This document shows, piece after piece, positions 1 to 8,674 of a stretch of DNA of 37,375 bases (position 1 is the stretch's first letter; the number at the start of each line of letters is the position of its first letter). The notes below the pieces were generated by a model, which searched no databases, had not been told where the DNA came from, and saw nothing but the letters and a program-made list of their open reading frames with translations. The translations under genes and the position numbers were made by a program. Source of the stretch: Sphingomonas sp. ATCC 31555 (lineage in GTDB: Bacteria; Pseudomonadota; Alphaproteobacteria; Sphingomonadales; Sphingomonadaceae); the NCBI RefSeq assembly GCF_000282895.1, contig NZ_ALBQ01000016.1, forward strand, positions 1-37,375. The letters are read 5' to 3'.

Positions 1-324
1 GGTGCTGGCGGAGGCGGTAGAGCAGCAACCGCCTCATCGACCATGCCCCGGACCACCACCGGGTCGACGCTCTCGCCATCCTTCGGCGCGGGCAGCGCGG
101 CAACCGCGCGCTGTACTGCTTCCTCAATCAGCGGCGCCAGATCCTCCGCGGTGATGGCTTCCGGTGCTGGCGGAGGCGGTAGAGCAGCAACTGCCTCATC
201 GACCATACCCCGGACAACCGCCGGGTCGACGCTCTCCCCATCCTTCGGCGCGGGCAACGCGGCAACCGCGCGCTGTACCGCTTCCTCAATCAGCGGCGCC
301 AGATCCTCTGCGGTGATGGCTTCC
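1..324. repeat. Two 162-bp tandem repeats plus a degenerate third
   Basis: The unit starts GGTGCTGGCGGAGGCGGTAG at 1 and again at 163. A diverged copy starts at 325 and fades after about 60 bp. The period is exactly 162 bp (54 codons), so the protein frame is kept. The two full copies differ at only a few positions, which points to recent duplication or ongoing homogenisation. The array may continue left of the window. Confidence 0.9.
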
Positions 325-512
325 GGTGTCGAAGGTGGCGGCAAAGCCGCGACAGTGTCGTTGATCATAGCACGGACACTGTCGCGCCCAGGCTGGGCGG
401 CCAATCGTTGCTCCAACTCGCTGATCCGCACCACCAGAGGCGCCGTGGCGCGCTCGACATGGTCGCCAATGAGCTCGGCGATCAGGTCAGCTAGCGCGTC
501 GGAGTCGATCAT
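1..512 (-). CDS. Phage protein with 54-residue tandem repeats, C-terminus outside window
   Basis: Read on the minus strand from an ATG at 512, an uninterrupted frame of 170 codons runs off the window edge. It begins MIDSDALADLIAELIGDHVE, followed by a short coiled-coil-like stretch (ISELEQRLAAQ). It then carries near-identical 54-residue repeats with the elements ITAEDLAPLIEEAVQ, RAVAALPAPKDGESVDP and GMVDEAVAALPPPP. The start overlaps the portal stop by 26 bp, so the gene belongs to the head operon. Alternating acidic helices and Pro-rich linkers suggest an elongated virion-associated protein, but I do not recognise a family. A plus-strand open frame over the same bases (43-549) is an antisense shadow of the repeats. 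Confidence 0.75.
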   Translation of the reverse strand, partial: MIDSDALADLIAELIGDHVERATAPLVVRISELEQRLAAQPGRDSVRAMINDTVAALPPPSTPEAITAEDLAPLIEEAVQRAVAALPAPKDGESVDPAVVRGMVDEAVAALPPPPAPEAITAEDLAPLIEEAVQRAVAALPAPKDGESVDPVVVRGMVDEAVAALPPPPA

Positions 513-1860
513 CGAGTTTGCCTTTCGCGCGGCGGCGAACGGCCCATAGGTCGATGACCTTAGCACCGGATTCGGCCGGAGTGTCGGTTGCGGGAGGCGC
601 CGCGGCCGGTGGGGGCGGCGGCGTTGTCGCCTCGATCGGTTGCGCGTCGCGGCGCGCCAGCCATTCCAGGCTGTGATCCTGCTCCTGCAGGTAGACCGTG
701 TCGCCGCCAGGTACCGGCTTCACGCCGATCCGCTTGCGCTGCTCGTTGACCGTCAACTTGCCCTTGGACTTTTCGAGCACGTCCATTTGCGTGCTGCTGT
801 CCATGCGCAAAAGGCCCTCAAGGTCGAACTCGGTGCCGAGCGTCTGCCCGACCATGCCAAGGCCCTCATCGAGGCAGAGTTCGATCGCTTCGATCAGCAC
901 CTGCAGCGCCTGGCTGTAATATTCGATATTCAGCGACTGGATGTTGTTGTTCGTCGGCATCTGCCCGAGGCCGATCTTGTAGGGTGGCACATGATAGGTC
1001 GAGCACACCACCTCGGCAGTCCATTTCAGCTGCTCGATCAGCTGCGCATCCTTGGCCTGCACCGACATCGATTCATACTTCAGCCCGTCCCCCAGCACAG
1101 CGACCTTGCCTGCGTTGGAGCCGGTGAAGTTGGCGTCCCAGTAATCCTTCAGCCGCTTGGCGTTCTCGGGATCGATCTGCCCGGGCGCGGTAAGGATGCC
1201 ACCCGGTCGAGCGCCGTTCTGAAACAGACGCGTGCTCGTCTTCTGGATCGCGTCGCCCTGCATCGCAGTGATGCCGTTGGCATAGATCGGCGAGAGCCCG
1301 ACCAGGGGATGGAAGAAGCAATTGAACCGGTCGTGGATGATCTCGCGGGCCGGAACGACGATGCAGTCGGGCAGCCCGGAAAGATCATCGGTTTGGAGCT
1401 GGTAGAAGACCGACCCGTCATCGGAGACGAGCGGGGTCACCAAATCAGGGTTGAGGACGTACATGCCGACGACCACACCGCGCCCGTCGCGGCGCTTGAG
1501 CACATAGGTATTGCCGCGCTGCAGCTTGGACAGCACCCATGTCTCGTAGAACTGAATGCGGTTCTGGTAGTGGTTCGGTTTGCGCAGCACCGGCGAATAG
1601 GCCGGGTTGGTTACCTCCGACCAGATGCCATCGCCGTCCTGCTGGACCAGGCGAACGCGCAGCTTTGAGATGTCCGACGCGATCAGCGTCTGGCAGGCGA
1701 ACACCGCCGGAAAGGCAAGGACAGTGTCCTGCCGGACCTTGATATCCTGCTGCCATGCTCCCGGCTGCGATTCGAGCACCGTGTGCCAACCGCCGCGCCA
1801 TTCCTGCGGCGGCGACAGCGACTTGCGGGCTCGGGTGATCTCGAACCCGAACAGCTTCAC
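487..1860 (-). CDS. HK97-family phage portal protein
   Basis: This 457-residue protein has the HK97-type portal pattern. An N-terminal stretch holds AFPAVFACQTLIASDISKLR. A central stem region includes MYVLNPDLVTPL and GARPGGILTAPG, and a helical section contains KWTAEVVCSTYHVPPYKIG. The C-terminal tail is proline-rich (about residues 405-430) and basic. Portals form the dodecameric DNA entry ring of the capsid and bind terminase. The GTG start at 1860 overlaps the upstream stop by 4 bp (GTGA), indicating translational coupling. The gene lies after the capsid gene; in most HK97-like phages the portal comes before protease and capsid. Confidence 0.92.
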   Translation of the reverse strand: MKLFGFEITRARKSLSPPQEWRGGWHTVLESQPGAWQQDIKVRQDTVLAFPAVFACQTLIASDISKLRVRLVQQDGDGIWSEVTNPAYSPVLRKPNHYQNRIQFYETWVLSKLQRGNTYVLKRRDGRGVVVGMYVLNPDLVTPLVSDDGSVFYQLQTDDLSGLPDCIVVPAREIIHDRFNCFFHPLVGLSPIYANGITAMQGDAIQKTSTRLFQNGARPGGILTAPGQIDPENAKRLKDYWDANFTGSNAGKVAVLGDGLKYESMSVQAKDAQLIEQLKWTAEVVCSTYHVPPYKIGLGQMPTNNNIQSLNIEYYSQALQVLIEAIELCLDEGLGMVGQTLGTEFDLEGLLRMDSSTQMDVLEKSKGKLTVNEQRKRIGVKPVPGGDTVYLQEQDHSLEWLARRDAQPIEATTPPPPPAAAPPATDTPAESGAKVIDLWAVRRRAKGKLDDRLRRAS

Positions 1861-2147
1861 GCCGCACCGATCTTTTCGGTCAGCGTCGCCGCATCCCAGC
1901 CGTGATAAGGTCGCTTGCCGAACTTGACCTCATAGGCCTTCCGGAGCGAGGCCAGATCATCACCCTTGGGCGCGGGGGCCTGCGGTGCAGGATCCTGCTG
2001 CTCGTCGGGTTGATTTTCGCCGGCCGAACGCTGGGCGCGCTTCAGCGCGATCAGCAGGCGCTCGTGCGCGCGGGTGCGCGGCTCGAACGTATCGCCCGCC
2101 TTCAGGCGCCGGGTCGCATAGGTGAATGGCTTGGTCGCGATCAGCAT
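1857..2147 (-). CDS. Small phage head/connector-region protein with LEM/HeH-like C-terminus
   Basis: The product is 96 residues from the ATG at 2147, which has GGAGG eight bases upstream. An upstream in-frame start (2186) lacks that signal. The N-terminus is MLIATKPFTYATRRLKAGDT. The middle is Gln/Pro-rich and probably flexible. The C-terminus (LRKAYEVKFGKRPYHGWDAA) resembles the short helix-extension-helix motif often found at the end of small phage head proteins. It sits between capsid and portal and overlaps the portal start. A connector or head-completion role is inferred from position only. Confidence 0.7.
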   Translation of the reverse strand: MLIATKPFTYATRRLKAGDTFEPRTRAHERLLIALKRAQRSAGENQPDEQQDPAPQAPAPKGDDLASLRKAYEVKFGKRPYHGWDAATLTEKIGAA

Positions 2148-2170
2148 CGGCTCAGCCTCCTGGGTAAGGG

Positions 2171-2201
2171 GAGCGGGCGGGAGCAAACCCCCGCCCGGCT
2201 C
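2171..2201 (-). other. GC-rich hairpin between capsid and connector genes
   Basis: GGGCGGG (2175-2181) pairs with CCCGCCC (2190-2196). The stem extends by GAGC (2171-2174) with GCTC (2198-2201) across one bulged base. The minus strand has no T-run after it, so it is not a classical terminator. It could set the relative yield of capsid and downstream transcripts, or protect the 3' end of the capsid message. Confidence 0.5.
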
Positions 2202-2217
2202 GATGGACGCCTGGTCG

Positions 2218-3741
2218 TTACGGGGTGACGGGCGTGCCGTAGTCGGCGTCGCCGACGTAGGCGACGGCAGACGCGCGGCGCTTCGCGAAGTTCAGCGGTC
2301 GCACCACCTTCAGTGCCACCGATTCCGTCTGGAACATCGAGACGACGCTGGCATTGGCCGTCGGCGTGTCGCTTGCACCCGCGGGGTTATCCGCCATCTC
2401 GATCGCAGCCTCGGTAGACATCGACACTTCGACGCCGCGGTCGCCGATCTTGTAGATGTCCGACGGCTTCATCAGGATCAGGTCGCCAGCGCCGACATTG
2501 CCGCCGCCGCTGATTGGATCGCCCTTCAGCGTACCGCCGGATGCGGTAATGCCCGGGAAGGCGTCCTGCCCAAGCGCGTTCTGCATCAGGCCGATCGACT
2601 TCGCGAGCGACTCAGTGGTGGCATACTGGAGGCCGCTGGCATTGTTCGCGGTGATGAACGGCGCATAGAGCGCCTTGATGTCGGTGATCAGCCCGTCGAC
2701 GTCATTGCCGGCGCTGGGGATAGCCGTCACGCCGTTCAGAATGCCCGCCGGCGATACACCAGGAACTGCGGCGGCAGCGCTGAAGAAGGTGCCGTCCACC
2801 TTCTGCGCCGATGCCTCGACCAGAGCATCGCGAACCAGCATCTCGGCCGCCGGCGTGCTGTCGCGCAGCAGCTCCTTCGACACCACCGCCAGTGCAGCAA
2901 CCTTCAGCGGCGTGAGATTGACGTTGAAGAAGTCGGGCTTCGACACGGGGATCGACTTGGACTGACCGACCCAATAAGCGGTCGCCGTGCCGTCCTGGCC
3001 CTTGATCGTGACGTTGGCCGGAACCTCGCGCAGCGGCAGATTATCGAACAGCGTGCGGGCATAGAGATAATCGATGAAGTCGCCCGTATAGCGGCCGTCT
3101 GCGGTGACAAGCTCAGCGCCCCATTCGCCGCTGTCGCTGCCGCCGCCGGCAACCGCCGCGCGCACGACTTGGACGAGCGTGGGGTTACGATCGGCCCAGC
3201 GCTTGCGAGCTACTTCGAGCGCAAAGCCGACACCCTCGATGCGGGCGAGCGTCTTGGCGATCACCAGACGCGTGAAGTTCTGGCCCTCGAACTTCTCGTC
3301 GGCATCACCCTTGATGATGATGGTGGGGCCGCTGCGCGACTGAGTGCCATCGACACCGTTCTTGCCGGTCACGGCCTGCGCCCTGCTCGCGGAGCTCTTC
3401 TCCATCGCGCGCAGGCGCACCAGGTGCTTGTCGATCGCCTCGATATCCTTCTGGTTATCGTCGAAGGCCTCTTCCTGGTCGGCGTCCAGCGTCGAACCGG
3501 CTTCGGCGGCCTTGGTCATGATGCCTTCATTGGTCGCGACCAGCGCAGCCCGCTTCTGCTCGAAAGCGGTGATCTGGTCGGCGATCGGGACGCCGGCGAC
3601 CGCCGCGAGCGCGATGGTGTGACCGTGAGCAGCGATGCCGCTCGCAAAGACATAGAGGGTGTTGGCCATATCGGCCGCCTGGGCGGGCATGGCGATGAGG
3701 ATAGCGGCGAACACCGCCGCGATCAGACCGATGATTTTCAT
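2218..3741 (-). CDS. HK97-type major capsid protein with unusual hydrophobic N-terminus
   Basis: The protein has 507 residues. Residues about 52-115 form the helical delta/scaffold domain (IADQITAFEQKRAALVATN...). From about residue 150 the HK97 fold sequence follows, including RTLFDNLPLREVPANVTI and LAVVSKELLRDSTPAAEML. The odd part is the start: MKIIGLIAAVFAAILIAM followed by PAQAAD looks like a Sec signal peptide, with a second fairly hydrophobic stretch at about 28-50. The start at 3741 has GGAG seven bases upstream. An internal ATG at 3666 is the only near alternative and still leaves a hydrophobic extension. The neighbouring protease would normally remove the delta domain during maturation. 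Confidence 0.92.
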   Translation of the reverse strand: MKIIGLIAAVFAAILIAMPAQAADMANTLYVFASGIAAHGHTIALAAVAGVPIADQITAFEQKRAALVATNEGIMTKAAEAGSTLDADQEEAFDDNQKDIEAIDKHLVRLRAMEKSSASRAQAVTGKNGVDGTQSRSGPTIIIKGDADEKFEGQNFTRLVIAKTLARIEGVGFALEVARKRWADRNPTLVQVVRAAVAGGGSDSGEWGAELVTADGRYTGDFIDYLYARTLFDNLPLREVPANVTIKGQDGTATAYWVGQSKSIPVSKPDFFNVNLTPLKVAALAVVSKELLRDSTPAAEMLVRDALVEASAQKVDGTFFSAAAAVPGVSPAGILNGVTAIPSAGNDVDGLITDIKALYAPFITANNASGLQYATTESLAKSIGLMQNALGQDAFPGITASGGTLKGDPISGGGNVGAGDLILMKPSDIYKIGDRGVEVSMSTEAAIEMADNPAGASDTPTANASVVSMFQTESVALKVVRPLNFAKRRASAVAYVGDADYGTPVTP

Positions 3742-3787
3742 GATGTAACTCCGGTAGAAGGCTGGCGGCGAGCCGCGCCCTTTGAGG

Positions 3788-4405
3788 TCACGTGCGGATG
3801 ATGTTCCGCACGACGAAGGGTGCCACCCGGTCGCGGGCTGGCGCGTCCAGCTTCACCACCCTGACGGACTTGCCTGTCGCGGCATTCGTGGGGGCTTGCG
3901 GGATCTGGAATTCCGGGACGCCCTGAGCTTCCCGGTAAATGCGGTCGAACTGCTTCACGGCCGAAATGACGGCATCCGGATTTGCGGGAATGGTCACGCC
4001 TGAAAGCTCAAGCCAGTCCCACTCTTCGAAATCGATGCCGCCATTGTCGAGGAACGAGTATTTGATAGGGTTGAAGCCGATCGAGGTGGCGCGCACCAGC
4101 TTCAGCTTGAGGGACTGCCACGCCATGTCGAGCAAGTCTTTCAGCTTGCCCGGCTCGTCGGTCTGCGCCAGCTCAGCCTTGAACTTGATGCCGGATGCCT
4201 TCACGTCGGCATCGATGACATGACCTACGGGCTTGTCATGCTGGTGCTGCCAGAGGAACGGGATCGGCAGCGCGAACTTAGCACCGAGCGGATTGACACG
4301 GTCCTGCATCCGGTCCGGCGACGGCGTAGTGGCGGTTCCCTCGATGGTGCGCCTGGCGTCATCGAACACCTTCACCTCGATGAACGAATAGGCCCGGTTG
4401 AGCAT
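3788..4405 (-). CDS. HK97-family prohead protease (peptidase U35/S78)
   Basis: The protein has 205 residues, usual for the family. Typical elements are IEGTATTPSPDRMQDRV near the N-terminus, the candidate catalytic His in QHQHDKPVGHV, the Ser region in VRATSIGFNPI, and the conserved ELSGVTIPANPDA end of the fold. It cleaves the capsid delta domain inside the prohead. The ATG at 4405 has a strong GAGGAGG six bases upstream, and terminase ends 11 bases before it. The Ala/Pro-rich tail after about residue 165 is probably flexible and self-processed. Confidence 0.92.
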   Translation of the reverse strand: MLNRAYSFIEVKVFDDARRTIEGTATTPSPDRMQDRVNPLGAKFALPIPFLWQHQHDKPVGHVIDADVKASGIKFKAELAQTDEPGKLKDLLDMAWQSLKLKLVRATSIGFNPIKYSFLDNGGIDFEEWDWLELSGVTIPANPDAVISAVKQFDRIYREAQGVPEFQIPQAPTNAATGKSVRVVKLDAPARDRVAPFVVRNIIRT

Positions 4406-4416
4406 GTGCGGCCTCC

Positions 4417-6108
4417 TCAGCCGATGATGAGCATCTGATAGTCGGCCCGCCTGGCTGCCGCCGGATTGCGCGACATCAGCATGACCGCGTTGAACAGCGC
4501 TATGAGCGGGTCGATCTTGGCCTTGCCTGCGATCTGCTTTGTGATCAGCACGGCGTTACCGCGCTGTTCCGCTCTCGCGTTACCCACGCACCAGTTCATG
4601 AGCTCCTGTACGGCGTGGAGCAGCGTGCGGTCCTTAAGCTTGCGCTCCGATCCCCACACCGCGGCCGACAGACGAAAGCCCTGCGAGATCGCCAGAAGCT
4701 GCTTCTCGGTGAAGCCCCGCCCGATCAACTCGTCCACGATGGCAGTGACGCCAGCGGGATCGAGTCCGATCGCATATTCCTCCGGAAACAGGTCGGCGTC
4801 CTTCACCTGCTCGAGGATGTCAGCCAGTTCGACGAGATCCTGCGTTGGATCCTCGCACTTCGTCAGGGTGCCTTCGACAATGAAGTCCTGAAGCCGGCTG
4901 ACGATATCCTTGCGACGCTCGAACACGTCCAACTGTGCCCACGCGTGCGACCAGCTCAGCCAGGCCTTAGTCTCTCGATGCCTCCCGAGCAGCGTCAAGC
5001 CGAGCAGGTCGTCGAGCCCGCCCCCGTCAATCCCCGCGACCGCGACTTCGCAGATCGCGAGGAACTGCTCGAGCGTGCCGTCCCATATTTCCGGAGGCGC
5101 CGCGGCAGCTTCCCAGTAGAGCGCGCCCGCCCATGCGTTGTGTCTAAGGCCGACGCCGATCTCAACGTTGAGGTGCTTCGCGTAGAAGACCTGCTTGGTG
5201 CCGTCCTCGGCGTTCTCGACCTTGCGAAACTCGCTCTCCAGCCACTTCTGGCTGACCGAGCGCCCCAAGTTGGGGTTGGTGATGTAGAAGTTGGCGGGCA
5301 GCAGGTGCTCGCCGGCAGCCATCATCTCCTCGGGGAACTCGTAGAGCACCGGGAGGAATTCGTTGTCCTGCACCAAGCCGTCGCGGACGTCGCGGGCATA
5401 GGCCAGTTTGTCCTTGAATACGCCCGCCGGCGGCTCGTCCGATTGCGTGGTCAGGTAGAGGGTGTAGCCCTCCGGTCGCGAAACTTGCCCGCCCGCCGCC
5501 TCGCGGAGCATCGCGTCGGCGGTGGCCTTCTTTCCGAACAGCCAAAGCTCGTCGACAAGCACCCGACTGGCCTTCTTGCCCGATACCGTCGCGCTGTCAG
5601 CCGCCACCACCTTGAGCGTCGCCTTGGTGACGCGGTTCGTGATCAGCCGAATGTGCTCCTGGATGTGGAGCAGCGCGTCAAGCTCCTCATCGGCCCGGAT
5701 CATGTCGCATGCGGGCTTGAAGCTGTTACCGGCGACCTCGATCGTCGGCGCAAGGATCAGGTTCTCGTCCGATTCCCGCCAGCCGCAAATCAGCTCGGTG
5801 AGCATGATGCCGGCGGCGATCGTCGACTTCGTGTTCTTCTTCGACACGAGCAGCATGCCTTCGCGGATCAGCTGCTGCCCCGTCTCGTGGTCGTACGCGC
5901 CAAAGATCGCAGCAGCGAAGTCGAGCAGCCAAGTATCCGCGGACTCGCCGATGGTCGGTCGCCCCGGCAGGTCGACGATGCGCAGCGATTTGAAGACCGC
6001 CATTTTCGCCTCGGCTGAAGGCGGGAACAACGGCTCGAAGGGCACAAGTGTGCGGCGCTCGCGGATCCGGGTTTTCCAGTCCACGCATGCGGTTGACCAG
6101 ACCGGCAC
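4417..6108 (-). CDS. Terminase large subunit (TerL)
   Basis: This 563-residue DNA-packaging ATPase/nuclease shows a Walker A-like [11 protein letters not shown] at about 86-96 and a Walker [10 protein letters not shown] at about 183-191. The coupling segment [10 protein letters not shown] follows near 219. The RNase H-like nuclease domain shows acidic residues in [10 protein letters not shown] (about 361) and AIGLDPAG (about 450), with a last one near [12 protein letters not shown]. This is the HK97-like Terminase_1 group. The start is GTG at 6108, four bases after the TerS stop, with AAGG upstream. It uses the motor to fill proheads and cuts the concatemer. Confidence 0.94.
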   Translation of the reverse strand: MPVWSTACVDWKTRIRERRTLVPFEPLFPPSAEAKMAVFKSLRIVDLPGRPTIGESADTWLLDFAAAIFGAYDHETGQQLIREGMLLVSKKNTKSTIAAGIMLTELICGWRESDENLILAPTIEVAGNSFKPACDMIRADEELDALLHIQEHIRLITNRVTKATLKVVAADSATVSGKKASRVLVDELWLFGKKATADAMLREAAGGQVSRPEGYTLYLTTQSDEPPAGVFKDKLAYARDVRDGLVQDNEFLPVLYEFPEEMMAAGEHLLPANFYITNPNLGRSVSQKWLESEFRKVENAEDGTKQVFYAKHLNVEIGVGLRHNAWAGALYWEAAAAPPEIWDGTLEQFLAICEVAVAGIDGGGLDDLLGLTLLGRHRETKAWLSWSHAWAQLDVFERRKDIVSRLQDFIVEGTLTKCEDPTQDLVELADILEQVKDADLFPEEYAIGLDPAGVTAIVDELIGRGFTEKQLLAISQGFRLSAAVWGSERKLKDRTLLHAVQELMNWCVGNARAEQRGNAVLITKQIAGKAKIDPLIALFNAVMLMSRNPAAARRADYQMLIIG

Positions 6109-6112
6109 CGCC

Positions 6113-6673
6113 TTACTTTACCGCCTTGAGCGTGGGAGGGCCAAGAGCGGCGAACCTCGACCCACCCCCGATCTGCGCAGCCTTCTCCTGCTGCGCAGCC
6201 TTCTTCCCTTGCGGCGCCGCCGCCTCGTTCAGCGTCTTCAATGCGAGCGCAAGCGTCTTCATGGTGTTCGCTCGATTGCCCAAGCTGAGCAACTTCAGCA
6301 TCGCGTCGCGGCGGCTGTCGTCATCATCACCATCGGTCGCGGCAATGATCAGATCCTCAAGCTCGCCGCGACGGCTAGTGACCGCATCCAGCTCGTCGAG
6401 CATGCGGGCGACCAGCGAGCGTCCGTCGTCGGCGATCTGGTTGTGATCGCGAGGCGCCTCTGGGTTCGAACGCGGAGGCGGTGGCGGCTGGCGCTCAGGT
6501 TCGCACCGGTTCGCAGTGCGAACCTCGCGAACCCATCCCTGCGCCTTCGCCCGCTTTCGAATAGCTGCGTCCGAAATCTCGTGCCGGTCAGCTATTTCGC
6601 GGATGGAATCTTCACCCGCCAAGTATTCAAGCTCGATCCGCGCCCAGTCGATAGTTGATTTCCGTTGCGCCAT
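6113..6673 (-). CDS. Terminase small subunit (TerS)
   Basis: The product is 186 residues. The N-terminal helix-turn-helix covers about residues 8-50 ([20 protein letters not shown], then [16 protein letters not shown]). A Pro-rich linker ([10 protein letters not shown]) leads to a helical oligomerisation region (about 85-150). The C-terminus is Lys/Ala/Gln-rich. It recognises the packaging start site and recruits TerL, whose gene follows by four bases. It lies just after the HNH gene, the usual order in cos-type phages. Confidence 0.85.
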   Translation of the reverse strand: MAQRKSTIDWARIELEYLAGEDSIREIADRHEISDAAIRKRAKAQGWVREVRTANRCEPERQPPPPPRSNPEAPRDHNQIADDGRSLVARMLDELDAVTSRRGELEDLIIAATDGDDDDSRRDAMLKLLSLGNRANTMKTLALALKTLNEAAAPQGKKAAQQEKAAQIGGGSRFAALGPPTLKAVK

Positions 6674-6817
6674 CGGCGGCTACCTCCGGCGAAAGTTCGC
6701 ACCCTGGACCGCTCCACCAGGATTTTTTCTCCGCGTGGGACGGGGGCGGTCCAGTGAGCCCGAGCTTCGAACGAGATTGGTCACCCCCCCCGGGTGATAC
6801 CGGTCGTGCGATGGGCG
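6674..6817. other. Gap before terS with inverted repeats; candidate packaging (cos) region
   Basis: The gap between HNH and terS holds CCTGG/CCAGG arms (6703-6707 and 6717-6721) followed by a run of six T. There is also a GGACCGC/GCGGTCC pair further apart, and TCACCC/GGGTGA arms around a C-run at 6781-6797. Cohesive-end sites often lie between hnh and terS in HK97-like phages. That function is inferred from position; the cut site cannot be identified here. Confidence 0.3.
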
Positions 6818-7180
6818 CTAGGGCCTCGCTGCTCCGCGCTGCTCCGATCTCTGCTTTGCGCCGTCGTGACAGGCCTTGCAGAGGGTTTCGATATTGTCCT
6901 CATCCCAGAAGAGCCGCTCGTCGCCACGGTGCGCTTGGCGGTGGTCCGCCACCAATTGCGAGGTGTTCGGTTCGACGCGTTGACATCCCGGCCACTGGCA
7001 GCGGAAGCCGTCACGCACGAAGATGCGAAGTCGCAAAGCTCGCCATCGGGCCGTCTTATACCATTGCCGCCACGGGCTTGCTTGCGCACGACCTCGCCCG
7101 CCGGCATCAAACGAAGCGATCCGCGGAGGCAGCGGTGAAAGTCTCGCAGGCAGTGAAGTAAGCTTGCTTTTGCCAGCCAT
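6818..7180 (-). CDS. HNH endonuclease
   Basis: The product is 120 residues from the ATG at 7180, which has GGAGG four bases upstream. The beta-beta-alpha metal fold is clear: a first Cys pair region in FRCQWPGCQR, then QLVADHRQAH with the catalytic His, the Asn in WDEDNIETLC, and the final KACHDGAKQ. The N-terminus is basic. HNH proteins next to terS take part in cos cleavage and packaging in HK97-like phages. It is the first gene of the head/packaging block after the plus-strand cargo island. Confidence 0.88.
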   Translation of the reverse strand: MAGKSKLTSLPARLSPLPPRIASFDAGGRGRAQASPWRQWYKTARWRALRLRIFVRDGFRCQWPGCQRVEPNTSQLVADHRQAHRGDERLFWDEDNIETLCKACHDGAKQRSEQRGAARP

Positions 7181-7412
7181 AGATCCTCCGGCACCGTGCA
7201 AGGAAACCCCCGACACAAGATGTGCCAATAGGGGACTCACCTCCCGATTTGGCGTCTCCGATCTAACGTGAACTTATTAGGTTTCAGCACCAAGTACTTG
7301 AGGAAGAGGCGACACTTGCAACTGCGATGGATCGTTAAGGGGGCGTTAACACGGGTGCTTCTTGGCAAGTCTCGCGCGTGATACGAACTCGCCTAACTTG
7401 AAAGGGGAAGCG

Positions 7413-8669
7413 ATGAAGTACTTGCAAGCATTGAGCGTTTGCGCGCTGTTGGCGTCGCCCGGCTCGGCGTTGGCGCAGATCTCCGTTGACGGACAAACGA
7501 CGACTGCCGGTAGCTATTTCTATGCCGGCTCCGCCGTGTCCGGTTCCATCGCTACGGACCCGTTCGCACACCAAAATTTTGACGGCTCTGACTTCGCTAC
7601 AAGCGGCGGGGATACCTCAACGGGTCGGCTATATGCGGCTGTTGGGGCAGCGGGCGTGGCTTCGGCGTTCGCGAGTGCTTCGTGGAACGACACTCTTCGA
7701 TTTACCGTCAACGGTGCTAACGCCAACTCTGTTACCACCGGCTTCTTCTATGTGGATCCGTTGTGGGGCGGCTTCGCCTTGGATGAGGGCTACGGCAACA
7801 TCTTCGCTCAAGCGTCGCTCACGCCTACGAATGGGATCGGCTCAACCGGCACTGTCCGTATCGAGAGCATAAACAGCTTCGCCCCCACCTCTGAAGGCTG
7901 GAACGACGTCTACTACACCACCTCCTACGCTGAGTTGTACAGCTTCAGCATCTTCGGCGATCAGCAGGACTTCACGTTCAACGCCCTCGTGCAAGCCGCT
8001 TCGGAAAGCTTCACCTTCACCGGCGCGTACATTCAGGCGGACGTGCAGCTGATGCTGAAGTTTGCGCTTCCAGCCAACGTCTCCCTGTCTTCTTCATCGG
8101 GAACCATCCCTACCCTCTCGATCCCGGGTTACACACCCACCGAGGCTGCAATGCCGACGAGCATCACTTCGAACGGCGGGTTCCAGTTCGACTTCGTCGC
8201 CGTGGAAGGTGAGATGCTGTACTTCGATCCAGAGGTCGCAGTCGGGTACGATTATGAGGTGTCTAGCGGTAGCCCAAACATCCTGGCTGCGATCTTCCCC
8301 ACCATCACTGGGGATCTGGACGGCTACGATATCTACGCTCTTAGCGATCTAAATAATCCGCTGTTCACCGGCGTGATGGGCGGCCAGCTCATTGACTTCA
8401 CGTCCCTTGCGGGTTTCGGGTCAGGCATCTCGGGGTTCGCTCTCCGAGGTATTGATGTAGGCGCGAATTTGGATCCCGCCAACACAATGGCATTCGTCAC
8501 GGGCCTCACCTTCGCACAGTCCGGCGTGGCTTCGCTGACGCAAACCCCCGTCACAGTTTCGGTCGGCGGCGCGGTTCCCGAACCCGGCGCGTGGGCCATG
8601 ATGATCGCGGGCTTTGGCCTTGCTGGTTCGGCCCTGCGCCGCAAGAGGCTGCACGCGGCAGTTTCTTGA
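7413..8669 (+). CDS. PEP-CTERM (PEPxxWA) sorting-domain surface protein, prophage cargo
   Basis: The product is 418 residues from the ATG at 7413, preceded by AGGGGA. Residues 1-22 are a signal peptide (MKYLQALSVCALLASPGSAL then AQ). A long beta-rich, Ser/Thr/Gly-rich body follows. The C-terminus is a complete PEPxxWA-type tripartite signal: VPEPGAWAMM, a hydrophobic helix (IAGFGLAGSAL) and a basic end (RRKRL). Such proteins are processed by a host exosortase and exported to the surface or matrix. The gene is on the opposite strand from its phage neighbours, has its own terminator-like hairpin, and uses more A/T in codons. This is typical of a phage moron (cargo gene). No exosortase is in the window. 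Confidence 0.9.
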   Translation: MKYLQALSVCALLASPGSALAQISVDGQTTTAGSYFYAGSAVSGSIATDPFAHQNFDGSDFATSGGDTSTGRLYAAVGAAGVASAFASASWNDTLRFTVNGANANSVTTGFFYVDPLWGGFALDEGYGNIFAQASLTPTNGIGSTGTVRIESINSFAPTSEGWNDVYYTTSYAELYSFSIFGDQQDFTFNALVQAASESFTFTGAYIQADVQLMLKFALPANVSLSSSSGTIPTLSIPGYTPTEAAMPTSITSNGGFQFDFVAVEGEMLYFDPEVAVGYDYEVSSGSPNILAAIFPTITGDLDGYDIYALSDLNNPLFTGVMGGQLIDFTSLAGFGSGISGFALRGIDVGANLDPANTMAFVTGLTFAQSGVASLTQTPVTVSVGGAVPEPGAWAMMIAGFGLAGSALRRKRLHAAVS

Positions 8670-8674
8670 TCCAC

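Noticed and set aside
43..549. Plus-strand open frame of 168 codons over the repeat region
   Set aside because: It is antisense to the coupled minus-strand repeat gene; the 162-bp period keeps both strands open.
640..1668. Long plus-strand open frame across the portal gene
   Set aside because: The minus frame is a clear portal protein; high G+C keeps the antisense frame open.
2122..3801. 559-codon plus-strand open frame across the capsid gene
   Set aside because: Antisense shadow; the minus frame has capsid features and a ribosome site.
4615..6018. 467-codon plus-strand open frame across terL
   Set aside because: Antisense shadow of terminase with no domain of its own.
6703..6728. Hairpin plus six T reading like a plus-strand terminator
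   Set aside because: No plus-strand gene precedes it and the stem is only five pairs; treated as part of the possible packaging region.
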